Positions 36,652 through 45,072 of a stretch of 64,000 nt of DNA are shown here, one piece after another. Position numbers and translations under genes: made by a program. The notes beneath the pieces are model-generated. The model made no database searches. It was not told the DNA's origin and saw only the letters and a program-made list of their open reading frames with translations. Where the stretch lies: contig NZ_BCWU01000003.1 in assembly GCF_001592365.1 (NCBI RefSeq), positions 340,683 to 404,682 on the forward strand. Direction: 5' to 3'. Position 1 is the stretch's first letter. Every line of letters begins with the position of its first letter. This DNA comes from Gordonia hydrophobica NBRC 16057. GTDB taxonomy: Bacteria; Actinomycetota; Actinomycetes; Mycobacteriales; Mycobacteriaceae.

Positions 36652-37635
36652 TCAGCGCGCCTCGCGCTTGATGTGAAGTTCCCGAGCCCGCCTCGTCACG
36701 ACGAGGCGGGCTCGCTGGTCTCCGCCGACGGCGATGGGGCCCTGGCCGTGCCAGTCGGTGACCAGCGCGTCGACGGCCGAGACCACCCGGTACGACGGCT
36801 CCGCAGCACCGATCGAGAGCAGCCACGCGCGCAGCACCCGGGTCCGCAGGGCGGCGGGGGCATCATCGAGCGGCTCCAGGTCTAGCGTCCGGCCGTAGGC
36901 GCACTCCGCCAGCAGTTCCTCGGCAGGCGCGTCGAGCGCGTCGAGATCGTCCTGCAATTGGGTCGCGGTCCGCGCGAGGGCTTCGGCCACACCCCCGCCG
37001 AGGACGTCGTCGAGCAGCGGCAACACCTCGGAACGGACGCGGACCCGCGTGAAGCGCGGATCGTCGTTGTGCGGATCGTCCCAGACCGGCAGCTCCCACC
37101 CCGCGCAGGCCGCGCGGGTCTGCGCCCGCCTGATCCCGAGCAGCGGCCGTCCCCACGGGCGCGACCACGGTCGCATCCCGGCCAGCGATCGCGCCCCCGA
37201 GCCGCGACCAAGTCCCAGCAGCACGGTCTCCGCTTGATCGTCCAGGGTGTGGCCGAGCAGGACCGGACGCGCTGACCGCGCCTCGTCGAGTGCGGCGTAC
37301 CGGGCCCGGCGGGCGGCGGCTTCGGTCCCGCCGGCACCGGTGACGGTCACGGCCCGGACCTCGGCGGTCGCCCCCAGCGAGCGCGCGGTCGCCGCGGCCC
37401 GATCGGCGACGCCGCCCGAGCCGTCCTGCAGCCGGTGGTCCACCACCACCGCATGCACCTCGAGCCCCGCACGGACCGCAGCCGCCGTGAGTGCGAGCGA
37501 GTCGGCGCCACCGGAGAGCGCCACGCAGACGCGGTCGGCGGGCGCATACTGCGCGGCGAAGGCGCGGACGGCGCCGATGATCGCGCGCTGCGCCTCGGCG
37601 CTCGCGTCCGAGGTCAGAGAACGCGCTCGATCCAT
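36652..37635 (-). CDS. tilS: tRNA(Ile)-lysidine synthase
   Basis: TilS of 327 residues converts the wobble C of tRNA-Ile (CAU) to lysidine, so AUA is read as Ile. The PP-loop ATP motif is VALSGGADSLAL near 38-49; HTLDDQAETVLL and NDDPRFTRVRVRSEVLP are the lysine/tRNA-facing signatures. It is the short form, without a separate C-terminal domain. The ATG at 37635 lies inside the 3' end of the metallopeptidase gene (22-base overlap). The 3' end of the gene doubles as a hairpin (36683-36714). Confidence 0.95.
   Translation of the reverse strand: MDRARSLTSDASAEAQRAIIGAVRAFAAQYAPADRVCVALSGGADSLALTAAAVRAGLEVHAVVVDHRLQDGSGGVADRAAATARSLGATAEVRAVTVTGAGGTEAAARRARYAALDEARSARPVLLGHTLDDQAETVLLGLGRGSGARSLAGMRPWSRPWGRPLLGIRRAQTRAACAGWELPVWDDPHNDDPRFTRVRVRSEVLPLLDDVLGGGVAEALARTATQLQDDLDALDAPAEELLAECAYGRTLDLEPLDDAPAALRTRVLRAWLLSIGAAEPSYRVVSAVDALVTDWHGQGPIAVGGDQRARLVVTRRARELHIKREAR
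36683..36714. terminator. Terminator-like hairpin within the tilS 3' end
   Basis: A perfect 14-bp stem, CGAGCCCGCCTCGT and its complement, with a CACG loop. It starts 33 bases past the stop of the rightward secreted-protein gene, and lies inside the last 63 bases of the convergent tilS reading frame. It would terminate the rightward transcript while being coding sequence on the other strand. Confidence 0.65.
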
Positions 37636-38726
37636 GCGTCGGGAGTCCCGATCTCCGACATCAGCGGCATGGTCTCGGGCGAGGTCCAGACGGTGTTGAA
37701 GCGCTCCATGCCCACTGTGTCGACCACATGGTCCACAAAAGCCTTGCCGCGCACGTACTGCGCCATCTTGGCGTCCATGCCGATCAACGCGCGGATGAGC
37801 CGCTGGAGCGGATTCTTGGGGCCGTTACGACGCCGGTCGAAGGCGGCGCGAATCGATTCGACGCTCGGCACGTGTGCGGGGCCCACCGCGTCCATCACGT
37901 GGTCGGCGTGCCCTTCCAAGAGGGTGCCGAGCGCCAGGACGCGCTCGAAGGCCTCGAACTGCTCGGGCGACTGCAGCAGCTGCATCAGCCCGATGACGCC
38001 CTTCTCACGCGGCTTCCCGCTCCGCAGCCCCTCGGTGATGCGGCTGACGATCTCGGCGACGGAGTCGTCCTCGTCGCCGGTCAGCGCGCCCACGTTGGAC
38101 CGCATGTACTCCGCCAGCCACGGGTTGGCGGAGAACTGGACGCGGTGGGTCACCTCGTGGAGGCACACCCACAGGCGGAAGTCCGACGGGTCGGCCCGGA
38201 GCGCACGCTCCACCGCGATGATGTTCGGCGACACCAGCATCAGGACACCGTCCTGACCGGTCTCCGGGTCCACCGAGAACGGGTCGTACTGGCCGAGGAT
38301 CGCGCTCGACAGGAACGCGAGGAGACCGCCTGCCTGCACGCCGGCCACCTTGCCGGTGAAGCCGGTGCCGGTCCGGCGTGCATCGGCGCCCGCAGCGCCG
38401 TCGTCGACGCCGTCATCGCCGGATTCCGTCGGCGCCGGACCGAGCATGGCGGGCATCGACCGGGTCGCGGCATCGATCCACCCCGACCGGTCCAGAATCT
38501 GCGCGGTCGGGACGGCGAGGCCGTCGGCCAGGCCGGTCACCTCCCGCACGGGCCCCTCCGCCCGGACGGCGGCGTCGAGCAGTTCGGCGCGGGCGCGGTC
38601 GGCGGTGTAGCGGGTCACCCGCGGTCCGGGTCGCGCGATGCGCTTGCCGACCGAGGCGGCCAGTCCCCAATCGATGTTCTCGACGGGCGTGGAGTCCACG
38701 TCAGCGACGGTATCCAAATCGTTCAT
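37614..38726 (-). CDS. Zinc-dependent metallopeptidase (DUF2342 / Rv3626c-like)
   Basis: A 370-residue protein of the zincin-like family once labelled coenzyme-F420-associated. The metal motif is LHEVTHRVQFSANPWL (HEVTH), and a later conserved LEGHADHVMD supplies a probable third ligand. The N-terminus NIDWGLAASVGKRIARPGP and the hydrophobic GLLAFLSSAILGQYDPF are family marks. It is not secreted by any visible signal. It overlaps tilS and follows the PBP4-type gene by 13 bases. Its substrate is unknown. Confidence 0.85.
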   Translation of the reverse strand: MNDLDTVADVDSTPVENIDWGLAASVGKRIARPGPRVTRYTADRARAELLDAAVRAEGPVREVTGLADGLAVPTAQILDRSGWIDAATRSMPAMLGPAPTESGDDGVDDGAAGADARRTGTGFTGKVAGVQAGGLLAFLSSAILGQYDPFSVDPETGQDGVLMLVSPNIIAVERALRADPSDFRLWVCLHEVTHRVQFSANPWLAEYMRSNVGALTGDEDDSVAEIVSRITEGLRSGKPREKGVIGLMQLLQSPEQFEAFERVLALGTLLEGHADHVMDAVGPAHVPSVESIRAAFDRRRNGPKNPLQRLIRALIGMDAKMAQYVRGKAFVDHVVDTVGMERFNTVWTSPETMPLMSEIGTPDAWIERVL

Positions 38727-38739
38727 CCTTCCGAGTCGG

Positions 38740-40128
38740 TCAGTCGCGGCAGCCGCAGTCGCGTAGCGCGCCGACCACTGCGTCGACGGCGGGTCGTGCG
38801 TCTTCGGGCGAGGTGCCGCCGGAGATCATGGCGAACGCCAGCACCCGGCCGTCGACGGTCTGCACCACTCCGGTCAACGAACTGACGCCGGTGAGTGTTC
38901 CGGTCTTGCCGCGCACCCACCCGGCGCCGGGTGTCCGGTCGGGGTCGAAGCGATCGGCGAGCGTGCCGGTTCCCGCCGCGACCGGCAGCGAATCGAGCAG
39001 CGACCGCAGCTTAGGATGGCCGTCGTCTGCGGCAGCCGTCATCAGCGCGTCCAGCAGCGATGCCGGGACGCGATCCGAGTACGAGATGCCCGACGAGTCC
39101 ACCAGGGTCGCCGCATCGGCGTCGAAGCCGTTCTTCCGCAGCGTCGTCAGGACGGCCTCGGCTCCGCCGGCAATGCTCGCCTCACCGCCGGTGGCGCGGG
39201 CGAGTTCGATCGCGAGGGATTCGGCGAGCACGTTGTCGCTGAACCGCATCATGTCGCCGACCCGCACCGTGAGCGGTGCCGACGAGACCTGGGCGATCGT
39301 CGGCGCCCCGGATGGCGCCGGCGCGTTCTCCACCTCGCTGTTGACCCCGAGCTCGCTCGCCAGGGCCCGGCCGGCGTCGAGGGCGGGCTCGGTGGTGCGC
39401 GGCGAATACTCCTCGGCGGGCTTGAGCCGACCGCCGTCGACCATCAGCGACTCGATGGGGGCGATGTCGCCGCCCTCGATGTCGCCGCGGTCCCAACTCT
39501 TCGCCATGGTCGGGCCGGTGAACAGCGAGGTGTCCACCGCCACCGACGTGACCGTCTTCCCCGACTTCTTGATCTGGTCGACGAGGTCGTCGATCCGGGC
39601 GGGGTCGGAGTAGAACGAGCGCTCCCCGTCCGGGATGGAGGTGAGGGTCGGGTCGCCCGCGCCGACGAGGATCGCGCGGCCGCTCGGCTCCAGAACCACC
39701 TTGGTGGTCAGGCGATCGTTGTGCGGGAGCGCCAGCAGGACGGCCGACGCGGTGAGGATCTTGGCGTTCGATGCGGGTACCCGAGGCTGATCGGCCCCCC
39801 TCGACCACAGGACCTTCCCGGTCAGCGGATCGGTGACCTGCCCGGTCAGCTTGCCGAGCGCGGGATCCTTCAACGGCGCGGCGAGCGCCTTCGCCACCCC
39901 CGCGGCCGTCGGCGCCGGAGCGTCTTTCCGCACGGCGACGATGCTGGGATCCACCGAGGTCAACGCGGGCTGCGCGGGCGTGCCCGCGGGGATCGGATCT
40001 GCGCGATTCTGGTAGAGCCACCACCCCACACCCGCACCGGCAGCCAGCAGGACCACCAGCACGACGATCAGGAACCACCGCAGGACTCTGCGCGTCCGAC
40101 TGACTGCTGGACGTGTCGGCTGGGCCAC
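38740..40128 (-). CDS. dacB: PBP4-type D-alanyl-D-alanine carboxypeptidase
   Basis: A 462-residue class C penicillin-binding protein (S13 family) acting on peptidoglycan outside the membrane. A basic n-region and one membrane anchor (about 18-43, [22 protein letters not shown]) precede the catalytic domain. The active-site motifs are complete: SxxK as [10 protein letters not shown], SxN as FSDNVLAE and KTG as [12 protein letters not shown] at 40128 is used (GGAG 6 bases upstream). It corresponds to Rv3627c and is divergent from ppa. The symbol is by family. Confidence 0.9.
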   Translation of the reverse strand: MAQPTRPAVSRTRRVLRWFLIVVLVVLLAAGAGVGWWLYQNRADPIPAGTPAQPALTSVDPSIVAVRKDAPAPTAAGVAKALAAPLKDPALGKLTGQVTDPLTGKVLWSRGADQPRVPASNAKILTASAVLLALPHNDRLTTKVVLEPSGRAILVGAGDPTLTSIPDGERSFYSDPARIDDLVDQIKKSGKTVTSVAVDTSLFTGPTMAKSWDRGDIEGGDIAPIESLMVDGGRLKPAEEYSPRTTEPALDAGRALASELGVNSEVENAPAPSGAPTIAQVSSAPLTVRVGDMMRFSDNVLAESLAIELARATGGEASIAGGAEAVLTTLRKNGFDADAATLVDSSGISYSDRVPASLLDALMTAAADDGHPKLRSLLDSLPVAAGTGTLADRFDPDRTPGAGWVRGKTGTLTGVSSLTGVVQTVDGRVLAFAMISGGTSPEDARPAVDAVVGALRDCGCRD

Positions 40129-40228
40129 ATGTACTCCGGTCTGGGGGCGGCGAGGGACGACCTTAACAGTATCCTTGACAGCCGACGAAGCAATTCTTGA
40201 CAAGTCATCGCAGCTAGCAGGAGGCAGC

Positions 40229-40708
40229 ATGGAGTTTGAGGTCACCATCGAGATTCCCAAGGGTGGTCGTAACAAGTACGAGATCGACCACGAGAACGGG
40301 AAGATCTACCTGGATCGCTACCTGTACACGCCGATGGGGTACCCGGCCGACTACGGCTACATCGACCACACCCTCGGCGAGGACGGCGATCCGTTGGACG
40401 CGATGGTGCTGCTCCCCGAGTCGGTGTTCCCCGGCGTCATCGTGAAGGCTCGCATCGTCGGCATGTTCACCATGACCGATGAGGCAGGCGGCGACGACAA
40501 ACTGCTCGCCGTTCCGGCAGGCGACCCCCGCTGGGACCACGTCCAGGACATCACCGATGTGAGCGACTTCGAACTCAAGGCCATCGCGCACTTCTTCGAG
40601 CACTACAAGGATCTGGAGCCCGGCAAGGAAGTCACCGCGGGCGGCTGGGTCGGCAAGGACGAGGCCGCCAAGGTCGCGCAGGCCGCCGTCGACCGCTACC
40701 AGGGCTGA
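40229..40708 (+). CDS. ppa: Inorganic pyrophosphatase
   Basis: Family I pyrophosphatase of 159 residues that pulls biosynthetic reactions forward by hydrolysing PPi. The metal-binding aspartates lie in the signature [12 protein letters not shown] near 50-61; [17 protein letters not shown] and [12 protein letters not shown] precede it, and DDKLLAVP follows. AGGAGG lies 5 bases before the ATG at 40229; longer frame upstream is non-coding. The hairpin at 40739-40772 ends it. Confidence 0.97.
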   Translation: MEFEVTIEIPKGGRNKYEIDHENGKIYLDRYLYTPMGYPADYGYIDHTLGEDGDPLDAMVLLPESVFPGVIVKARIVGMFTMTDEAGGDDKLLAVPAGDPRWDHVQDITDVSDFELKAIAHFFEHYKDLEPGKEVTAGGWVGKDEAAKVAQAAVDRYQG

Positions 40709-40738
40709 CGTCCGCAGCGGGTCGTACCGACACCTCGC

Positions 40739-40772
40739 GAAGCCTCCACCGCTGTTCTGCGGTGGAGGCTTC
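40739..40772 (+). terminator. Terminator after ppa
   Basis: A perfect 14-bp stem, GAAGCCTCCACCGC and its complement, with a TGTTCT loop, beginning 31 bases after the ppa stop. It is followed by TGCTGTCTCGGT, with no proper T run. Confidence 0.75.
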
Positions 40773-40910
40773 TGCTGTCTCGGTCGCAGTTTCATTCACC
40801 CGATCGAGGATGTCTGCTCGGTACGGTCTAATGGGTACAGACGAACAAATACGAACAGACGAAGCGATCGGGCCATGACACGGTCCGACGGTGACAACGC
40901 AGGAGTGCAT

Positions 40911-42056
40911 ATGGGAATCATGGCCAAGATGCGCGGCGAGCTCGTCGACATCATCGAGTGGATCGACGATTCGCGGTCCACCCTCGCCTGGCGCTTTCCG
41001 CGATACAACAACGAGATCAAGAACGGCGCCGAACTGATCGTCCGTGAAGGACAGCAGGCCGTCTTCGTCTATCGCGGGCAGTTGGCCGACCAGTTCGGTC
41101 CCGGCCACTACCAGCTGACCACCGAGGCGCTGCCGATCATGAGCACGCTGCAGGGCTGGAAGCACGGCTTCAACAGCCCGTTCCGCAGCGAGGTGTACTT
41201 CGTCAACCGCCGCCCGGTCACCGACCTGCGGTGGGGGACGCCGAACCCGATCACGCTCCGCGATCCCGATTTCGGCATGGTGCAGGTCCGCGCCAACGGC
41301 CTGTGCGTCATCCGCATCGCCGACCCGGAGATCTTCCTGCGCGAGGTGATCGGCACCGACAGCCAGGTCGATTCCGACGAGATCGCCGAACTGCTGCGCC
41401 GGGTGATCGCCACCGCGTTCTCAGACATGATCCTGGAGACCGGTGTCGGCGCCATCGATCTGCAGGGCAAGCAGGGCGAGCTGAGCCAGAAGTTGCGCGA
41501 GTACGTCCAGACGCGGGTCGACGACGAATTCGGCCTCTCGGTCGAATCGATCGAGATGACCATCTCACTGCCGGACGAGATCACGGCCGCCATGACCCGC
41601 GGCGTCGCCCGCGGTGTGGAAGAGCGCGGCTTCACCCAGAACGTCGGCGACATGCAGCGTTTTCAGCAGGGACGCGCCGCCGATGCGATGCTCGCCGCCG
41701 CGCAGAACCCCGGCGGTTCCGCAATGGGCGATCTGATGGGCGCAGGCATGGGCATGGCGATGGCGAACCAGATGGCCGGTCAGTTCGGTCAGGCGGGCAA
41801 TGCCCCCGCGCAGACGCCGCCCCCGGTTCCGGCGGCACCGGTGTTCCACATCGCGCAGAACGGCGGCGCAGCGGGACCGTACCCGGTGGAGCAGTTGCGC
41901 GGCGTGATCACCGCGACCACCCTGGTCTGGGCGCCGTCGCTGCCCGCATGGACCCCGGCAGGCGAGGTGCCCGCACTGGCCTCGCTGTTCGCTCCGACCC
42001 CACCGCCCCTGCCGCCGCAGACGCCGCCCGCACCGCCTGCTCCGCCTGCCGACTAG
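40911..42056 (+). CDS. SPFH / virion-core domain protein with C-terminal GYF_2 domain
   Basis: A 381-residue protein. The start MGIMAKMRGELVDIIEWIDDS and the SPFH core (about 20-230; AELIVREGQQAVFVYRGQLADQF, then GTPNPITLRDPDFG) match the YdjI-like virion-core family. A low-complexity Met/Gly/Ala/Gln region follows, then a GYF_2-type domain at about 310-362 (FHIAQNGGAAGPYPVEQLRG ... WAPSLPAW), and a proline-rich end. ATG at 40911 has AGGAG 5 bases upstream; an in-frame ATG at 40875 has none. It is first of a three-gene operon. SPFH proteins form membrane-bound scaffolds; the role here is not established. Confidence 0.87.
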   Translation: MGIMAKMRGELVDIIEWIDDSRSTLAWRFPRYNNEIKNGAELIVREGQQAVFVYRGQLADQFGPGHYQLTTEALPIMSTLQGWKHGFNSPFRSEVYFVNRRPVTDLRWGTPNPITLRDPDFGMVQVRANGLCVIRIADPEIFLREVIGTDSQVDSDEIAELLRRVIATAFSDMILETGVGAIDLQGKQGELSQKLREYVQTRVDDEFGLSVESIEMTISLPDEITAAMTRGVARGVEERGFTQNVGDMQRFQQGRAADAMLAAAQNPGGSAMGDLMGAGMGMAMANQMAGQFGQAGNAPAQTPPPVPAAPVFHIAQNGGAAGPYPVEQLRGVITATTLVWAPSLPAWTPAGEVPALASLFAPTPPPLPPQTPPAPPAPPAD

Positions 42057-42091
42057 CGCACCCCCGTCCCCTCGTATCGCGGAGTACTTCG

Positions 42092-43405
42092 ATGACGCAG
42101 CCGCCCGGCGATCCCCATCCCCCGGTCCCACCTCCCCTGCCCGACACCGCTGGGCCCACCGCGCCACGATCAGCGGCACCGCCGCCGCTGCCGTCGCAGG
42201 CTGCGCCGCCGCCGGTTCCGCAGTCGTCCCCGGTTCCGCAGCCGCCGATCTCGCAGTCGTCGACGCCGGACATCGAGGCAGTACCCCGGGCGCCGCGCGC
42301 GTCGGACCGTGCCATGCTGCATGTCACCGAGCAGACGCGGACCTATCCGTGCGGGTCGTGCGGGGCGGCGCTGGCGTTCAATCCGGATCAGCAGAACCTG
42401 GCCTGCGGGTCGTGCGGGACCACCTACCCGATCATCATCGATCCGCAGGCGACCCTGTCCCGCCACGACCTCCAGAGCACGGTGCAGGAGATCCGCGCGC
42501 TCATCCCGACGGGGCAGGAGGGCAATGAGCACGAGGTGATCTGCCAGTCGTGCGGCGGGCGGACCATTTTCAACGGCACCCTCACCGCCACGCGGTGCCC
42601 ATACTGCGCCACCCCGATCCAGCGCACCGACATCCAGGACTCTCCCGAGCGGTTGGCCGTCGACGGCATCCTGCCGCTGCGCGTGTCGGAGGACCATGCC
42701 CGCACCGAGATCAGCAACTGGATCAACAGCCGCTGGTTCGCCCCGAGCGAGTTCAAGAAGTATCGAACACTCGGCTCGTTCACCAGCGTGTACATGTCGT
42801 ACTTCACCTACGACGCCGACACGGTGACGCAGTACCGCGGCCGACGGGGCGACAACTACACGGTGGTCGTCGGATCCGGCGAAGACCGGCGCACCGAGAC
42901 CCGCATCCGCTGGCGATCGGTGCGCGGCACCGTCGCCAACCGCATCCGCGATCTTCCGGAGAACGCGAACACCGGCTTCGACGCCAAACGGGTCCGCGAA
43001 CTGGAGCCGTGGCCGATGGAGCAGGTGACGCCGTACAAGCCGGAGTTCGTCGCCGGGCACCTGTCACGAACCTACGACAACGATCCGATGCAGGTCTTCA
43101 CTGCCGCCGCGCGACCGCGGATCGACAGCATGATCGAGTCGACCATCCGCGCCGACATCGGCGGCGACCACCAGCAGATCACCAGCAAGCAGACCAATTT
43201 CTCGCTGCTGCAATTCATGTACGTGCTGCTGCCGCTGTGGCTGCTGACGGTGAGCTTCGAAAGCCGTCCGTTCCAGGTGTTCGTGAACGGTCTCACCGGC
43301 GAAGTTCAGGGGCAACGGCCGTGGAGCAAGGTCAAGATCATCGCTGCGAGCGTGGCGGTACTGATCGTCGTCGCCGTCATCGCCTACTTCGTCTGGAGAA
43401 GTTGA
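42092..43405 (+). CDS. Proline-rich double zinc-ribbon membrane protein (YdjG-like)
   Basis: A 437-residue protein. Residues 1-70 are almost all Pro, Ser, Gln and Ala. Two CxxC...CxxC ribbons follow, with cysteines at 87/90/105/108 and 151/154/169/172. The middle (about 190-390) is an unrecognised mixed domain (SEFKKYRTLGSFTSVYMSYF, RGRRGDNYTVVVG). One membrane segment lies near the C-terminus (about 413-434), and another hydrophobic patch is near 370. GGAG precedes the ATG at 42092 by 7 bases. It resembles B. subtilis YdjG in ribbon-plus-membrane layout. Confidence 0.83.
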   Translation: MTQPPGDPHPPVPPPLPDTAGPTAPRSAAPPPLPSQAAPPPVPQSSPVPQPPISQSSTPDIEAVPRAPRASDRAMLHVTEQTRTYPCGSCGAALAFNPDQQNLACGSCGTTYPIIIDPQATLSRHDLQSTVQEIRALIPTGQEGNEHEVICQSCGGRTIFNGTLTATRCPYCATPIQRTDIQDSPERLAVDGILPLRVSEDHARTEISNWINSRWFAPSEFKKYRTLGSFTSVYMSYFTYDADTVTQYRGRRGDNYTVVVGSGEDRRTETRIRWRSVRGTVANRIRDLPENANTGFDAKRVRELEPWPMEQVTPYKPEFVAGHLSRTYDNDPMQVFTAAARPRIDSMIESTIRADIGGDHQQITSKQTNFSLLQFMYVLLPLWLLTVSFESRPFQVFVNGLTGEVQGQRPWSKVKIIAASVAVLIVVAVIAYFVWRS

Positions 43406-43406
43406 C

Positions 43407-43934
43407 ATGGGTCTGATCATCATCATCGTGCTTCTGATCGGACTGTTGGTCGTGGCAGGCGTGGGGATCGGCGCCCTAGCGCTGGCCCGCTCGTCGAGCA
43501 AGGCAGCGAAGCAGAACGCCGCGATTCCGGGCGTCGACGTCGCAGTGCCCCAGGAGTGGGCGCTGGGCCACGATCCCGAGGCCCGTCTGCATCGCCGCAT
43601 CGCGACGGCCGTCGCCTCGCTCGACAACACCATCGGTCAGGCGGGCGTGGCGGACCTCGAGACCCGTGCCGGTCTGCTGAACGACGCGGCCGACCTCGAT
43701 CGGAAACTCGTCGCGATCTGGTCGTTGCCGCGGCAGGCCAAGCCCGCCGCGCTCGCCGAGGTGGAGCCCCGCATCGCCGCGTTGGAGTCGGCGTCGACCG
43801 CCCAGGTGCTGAATCCGGATGCCGGATCGAGCACTCCCCGGCTTCCCGAGATGCCGCCGATCCCCCCGCTGCCGCCGATCGCGGCCGAGCCGCCTGCCGC
43901 GGCGCCCCGGCAGGAGCCCGAACAGCCCGCGTGA
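43407..43934 (+). CDS. Small membrane protein of the SPFH operon
   Basis: A 175-residue protein beginning with a membrane segment (about 2-27, LIIIIVLLIGLLVVAGVGIG), a helical middle (about 55-130; LHRRIATAVASLDNTIGQAG, RAGLLNDAADLDRKLVAIW), and a proline-rich tail (PRLPEMPPIPPLPPIAAEP). It starts one base after the stop of the zinc-ribbon gene and has no ribosome site of its own, so it depends on that gene for translation. I do not recognise the family; its place is that of YdjH in the Bacillus set. Confidence 0.78.
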   Translation: MGLIIIIVLLIGLLVVAGVGIGALALARSSSKAAKQNAAIPGVDVAVPQEWALGHDPEARLHRRIATAVASLDNTIGQAGVADLETRAGLLNDAADLDRKLVAIWSLPRQAKPAALAEVEPRIAALESASTAQVLNPDAGSSTPRLPEMPPIPPLPPIAAEPPAAAPRQEPEQPA

Positions 43935-43955
43935 CGCCCGCGGGCGCAGGCTGAA

Positions 43956-44006
43956 GAACGTTCGTTGGATCTGGGCCCTGTGGGGGCTCAGATCCAACGA
44001 ACGTTC
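43956..44006. terminator. Bidirectional terminator hairpin (copy 2 of a repeated stem)
   Basis: A 23-bp stem with one G-T pair, opening GAACGTTCGTTGGATCTG, closes a 5-base loop (TGTGG). It lies between the convergent SPFH operon and the aminotransferase-fold gene; its right end covers two bases of that gene's stop codon. The core GTTCGTTGGATCTG is identical with the hairpin at 19006-19048. Confidence 0.8.
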
Positions 44007-44955
44007 AGCGACCGTTGCCGCCCAGTGCCGCGAGGAGACGATCGACGTCGTCGGCCGAGGTCCCCAGACCGGTGCTGACGCGGACCGCACCGCACGGGTC
44101 GCCGAACGGGTGTGCCACGGCCTGGCAGACGCCGACGCCGTGCCGAACCGACAGTGCGTCGACCACCGCGCTCGCAGGTTGCCCGTCCACCGCGAACGCA
44201 TACGCGCCCGCGATGTCCAGATGATCGTCGAAGGTCCGGACCGGACGGACTCCGGGCAGTCGCGCGATGCCGACGTCGAGCCGGTGACGTATCGCCTGCT
44301 CACGGTAGCCGAGTTCGTCGAACCCGAGGGAGAGCAGCGCTTCCGCCGAGGCGGCGACGGCCGCGGTCGCGATGGCTCCGGGTGCTGGGGTGCCGCGTCG
44401 TGGGGTCAGCGGCGACGGGGCGAGGCGATCGGAACGCCCGACCAGGACGTGGAAGGCGAACAGGCTGTCGAGCTCGTGGCTCGCGAACACCAGATAGTCG
44501 ATTCCCCACGAGGAGATCGAGACGGCACGGTGCGCGACCAGCCGGTCGGCGACGACCAGGATCCGCGCGCCGTTTCGGTGGGCGACCGCCGCGAATCGGC
44601 CGAGCGGAAGCACTTCGCCGGTGACGCTCGAGACGGCGGTGACGACGACGAGTTCCGCGGGCCGAGCGGCCAGGTCCGCGTCGAGCCGAGCGAGGGTGTC
44701 GTCAAGCGAGCGGGTGGGCGCGATGATGCGCGCTCCCGGTCGATCACCGTCGGCGGTGAGCTCGACGACCGCCTCCGGCGCGTCCGGGGACACCAGCGCG
44801 ATGAGCTCGTCGGCGTCGCGCGATACGACGACGGCGTCGTCTCGGCGTCCACCGACAAAGCGGCGCAGCCGATCCGATGCGCTGTCGCGTCCCATCGCGG
44901 GCACGGCGGGACTGGCTGCGGCCCGGCTCGGGGCCCGGTCAAGAAGGAGGCTCAT
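44005..44955 (-). CDS. Aminotransferase class V fold protein without PLP lysine
   Basis: A protein of about 316 residues in the class V aminotransferase (cysteine desulfurase / EgtE) fold. VVTAVSSVTGEVLPLGRFAAVAHRNGARILV and the C-terminal YRHRLDVGIA-like and GAVRVSTGLGTSADDVDRLL blocks are recognisable. At the cofactor site the family's S-x-H-K reads ASHEL: the lysine is Glu (codon GAG). The N-terminal about 60 residues of the fold are also missing. The start is uncertain; ATG at 44955, an ATG at 44982 and a GTG at 45015 are all in frame. It looks like a pseudoenzyme or one under decay. Confidence 0.72.
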   Translation of the reverse strand: MSLLLDRAPSRAAASPAVPAMGRDSASDRLRRFVGGRRDDAVVVSRDADELIALVSPDAPEAVVELTADGDRPGARIIAPTRSLDDTLARLDADLAARPAELVVVTAVSSVTGEVLPLGRFAAVAHRNGARILVVADRLVAHRAVSISSWGIDYLVFASHELDSLFAFHVLVGRSDRLAPSPLTPRRGTPAPGAIATAAVAASAEALLSLGFDELGYREQAIRHRLDVGIARLPGVRPVRTFDDHLDIAGAYAFAVDGQPASAVVDALSVRHGVGVCQAVAHPFGDPCGAVRVSTGLGTSADDVDRLLAALGGNGR

Positions 44956-45072
44956 GCCGAGAAGACTCCCCGACCGCGTCATTCGCGGGAAGGATTCCAC
45001 GCACGGCGAGTTCAACGCCGACCCGAAACCGGGTTAGCGTGGAGATCGACGACCAGCAAAGAGAGGCACCCC

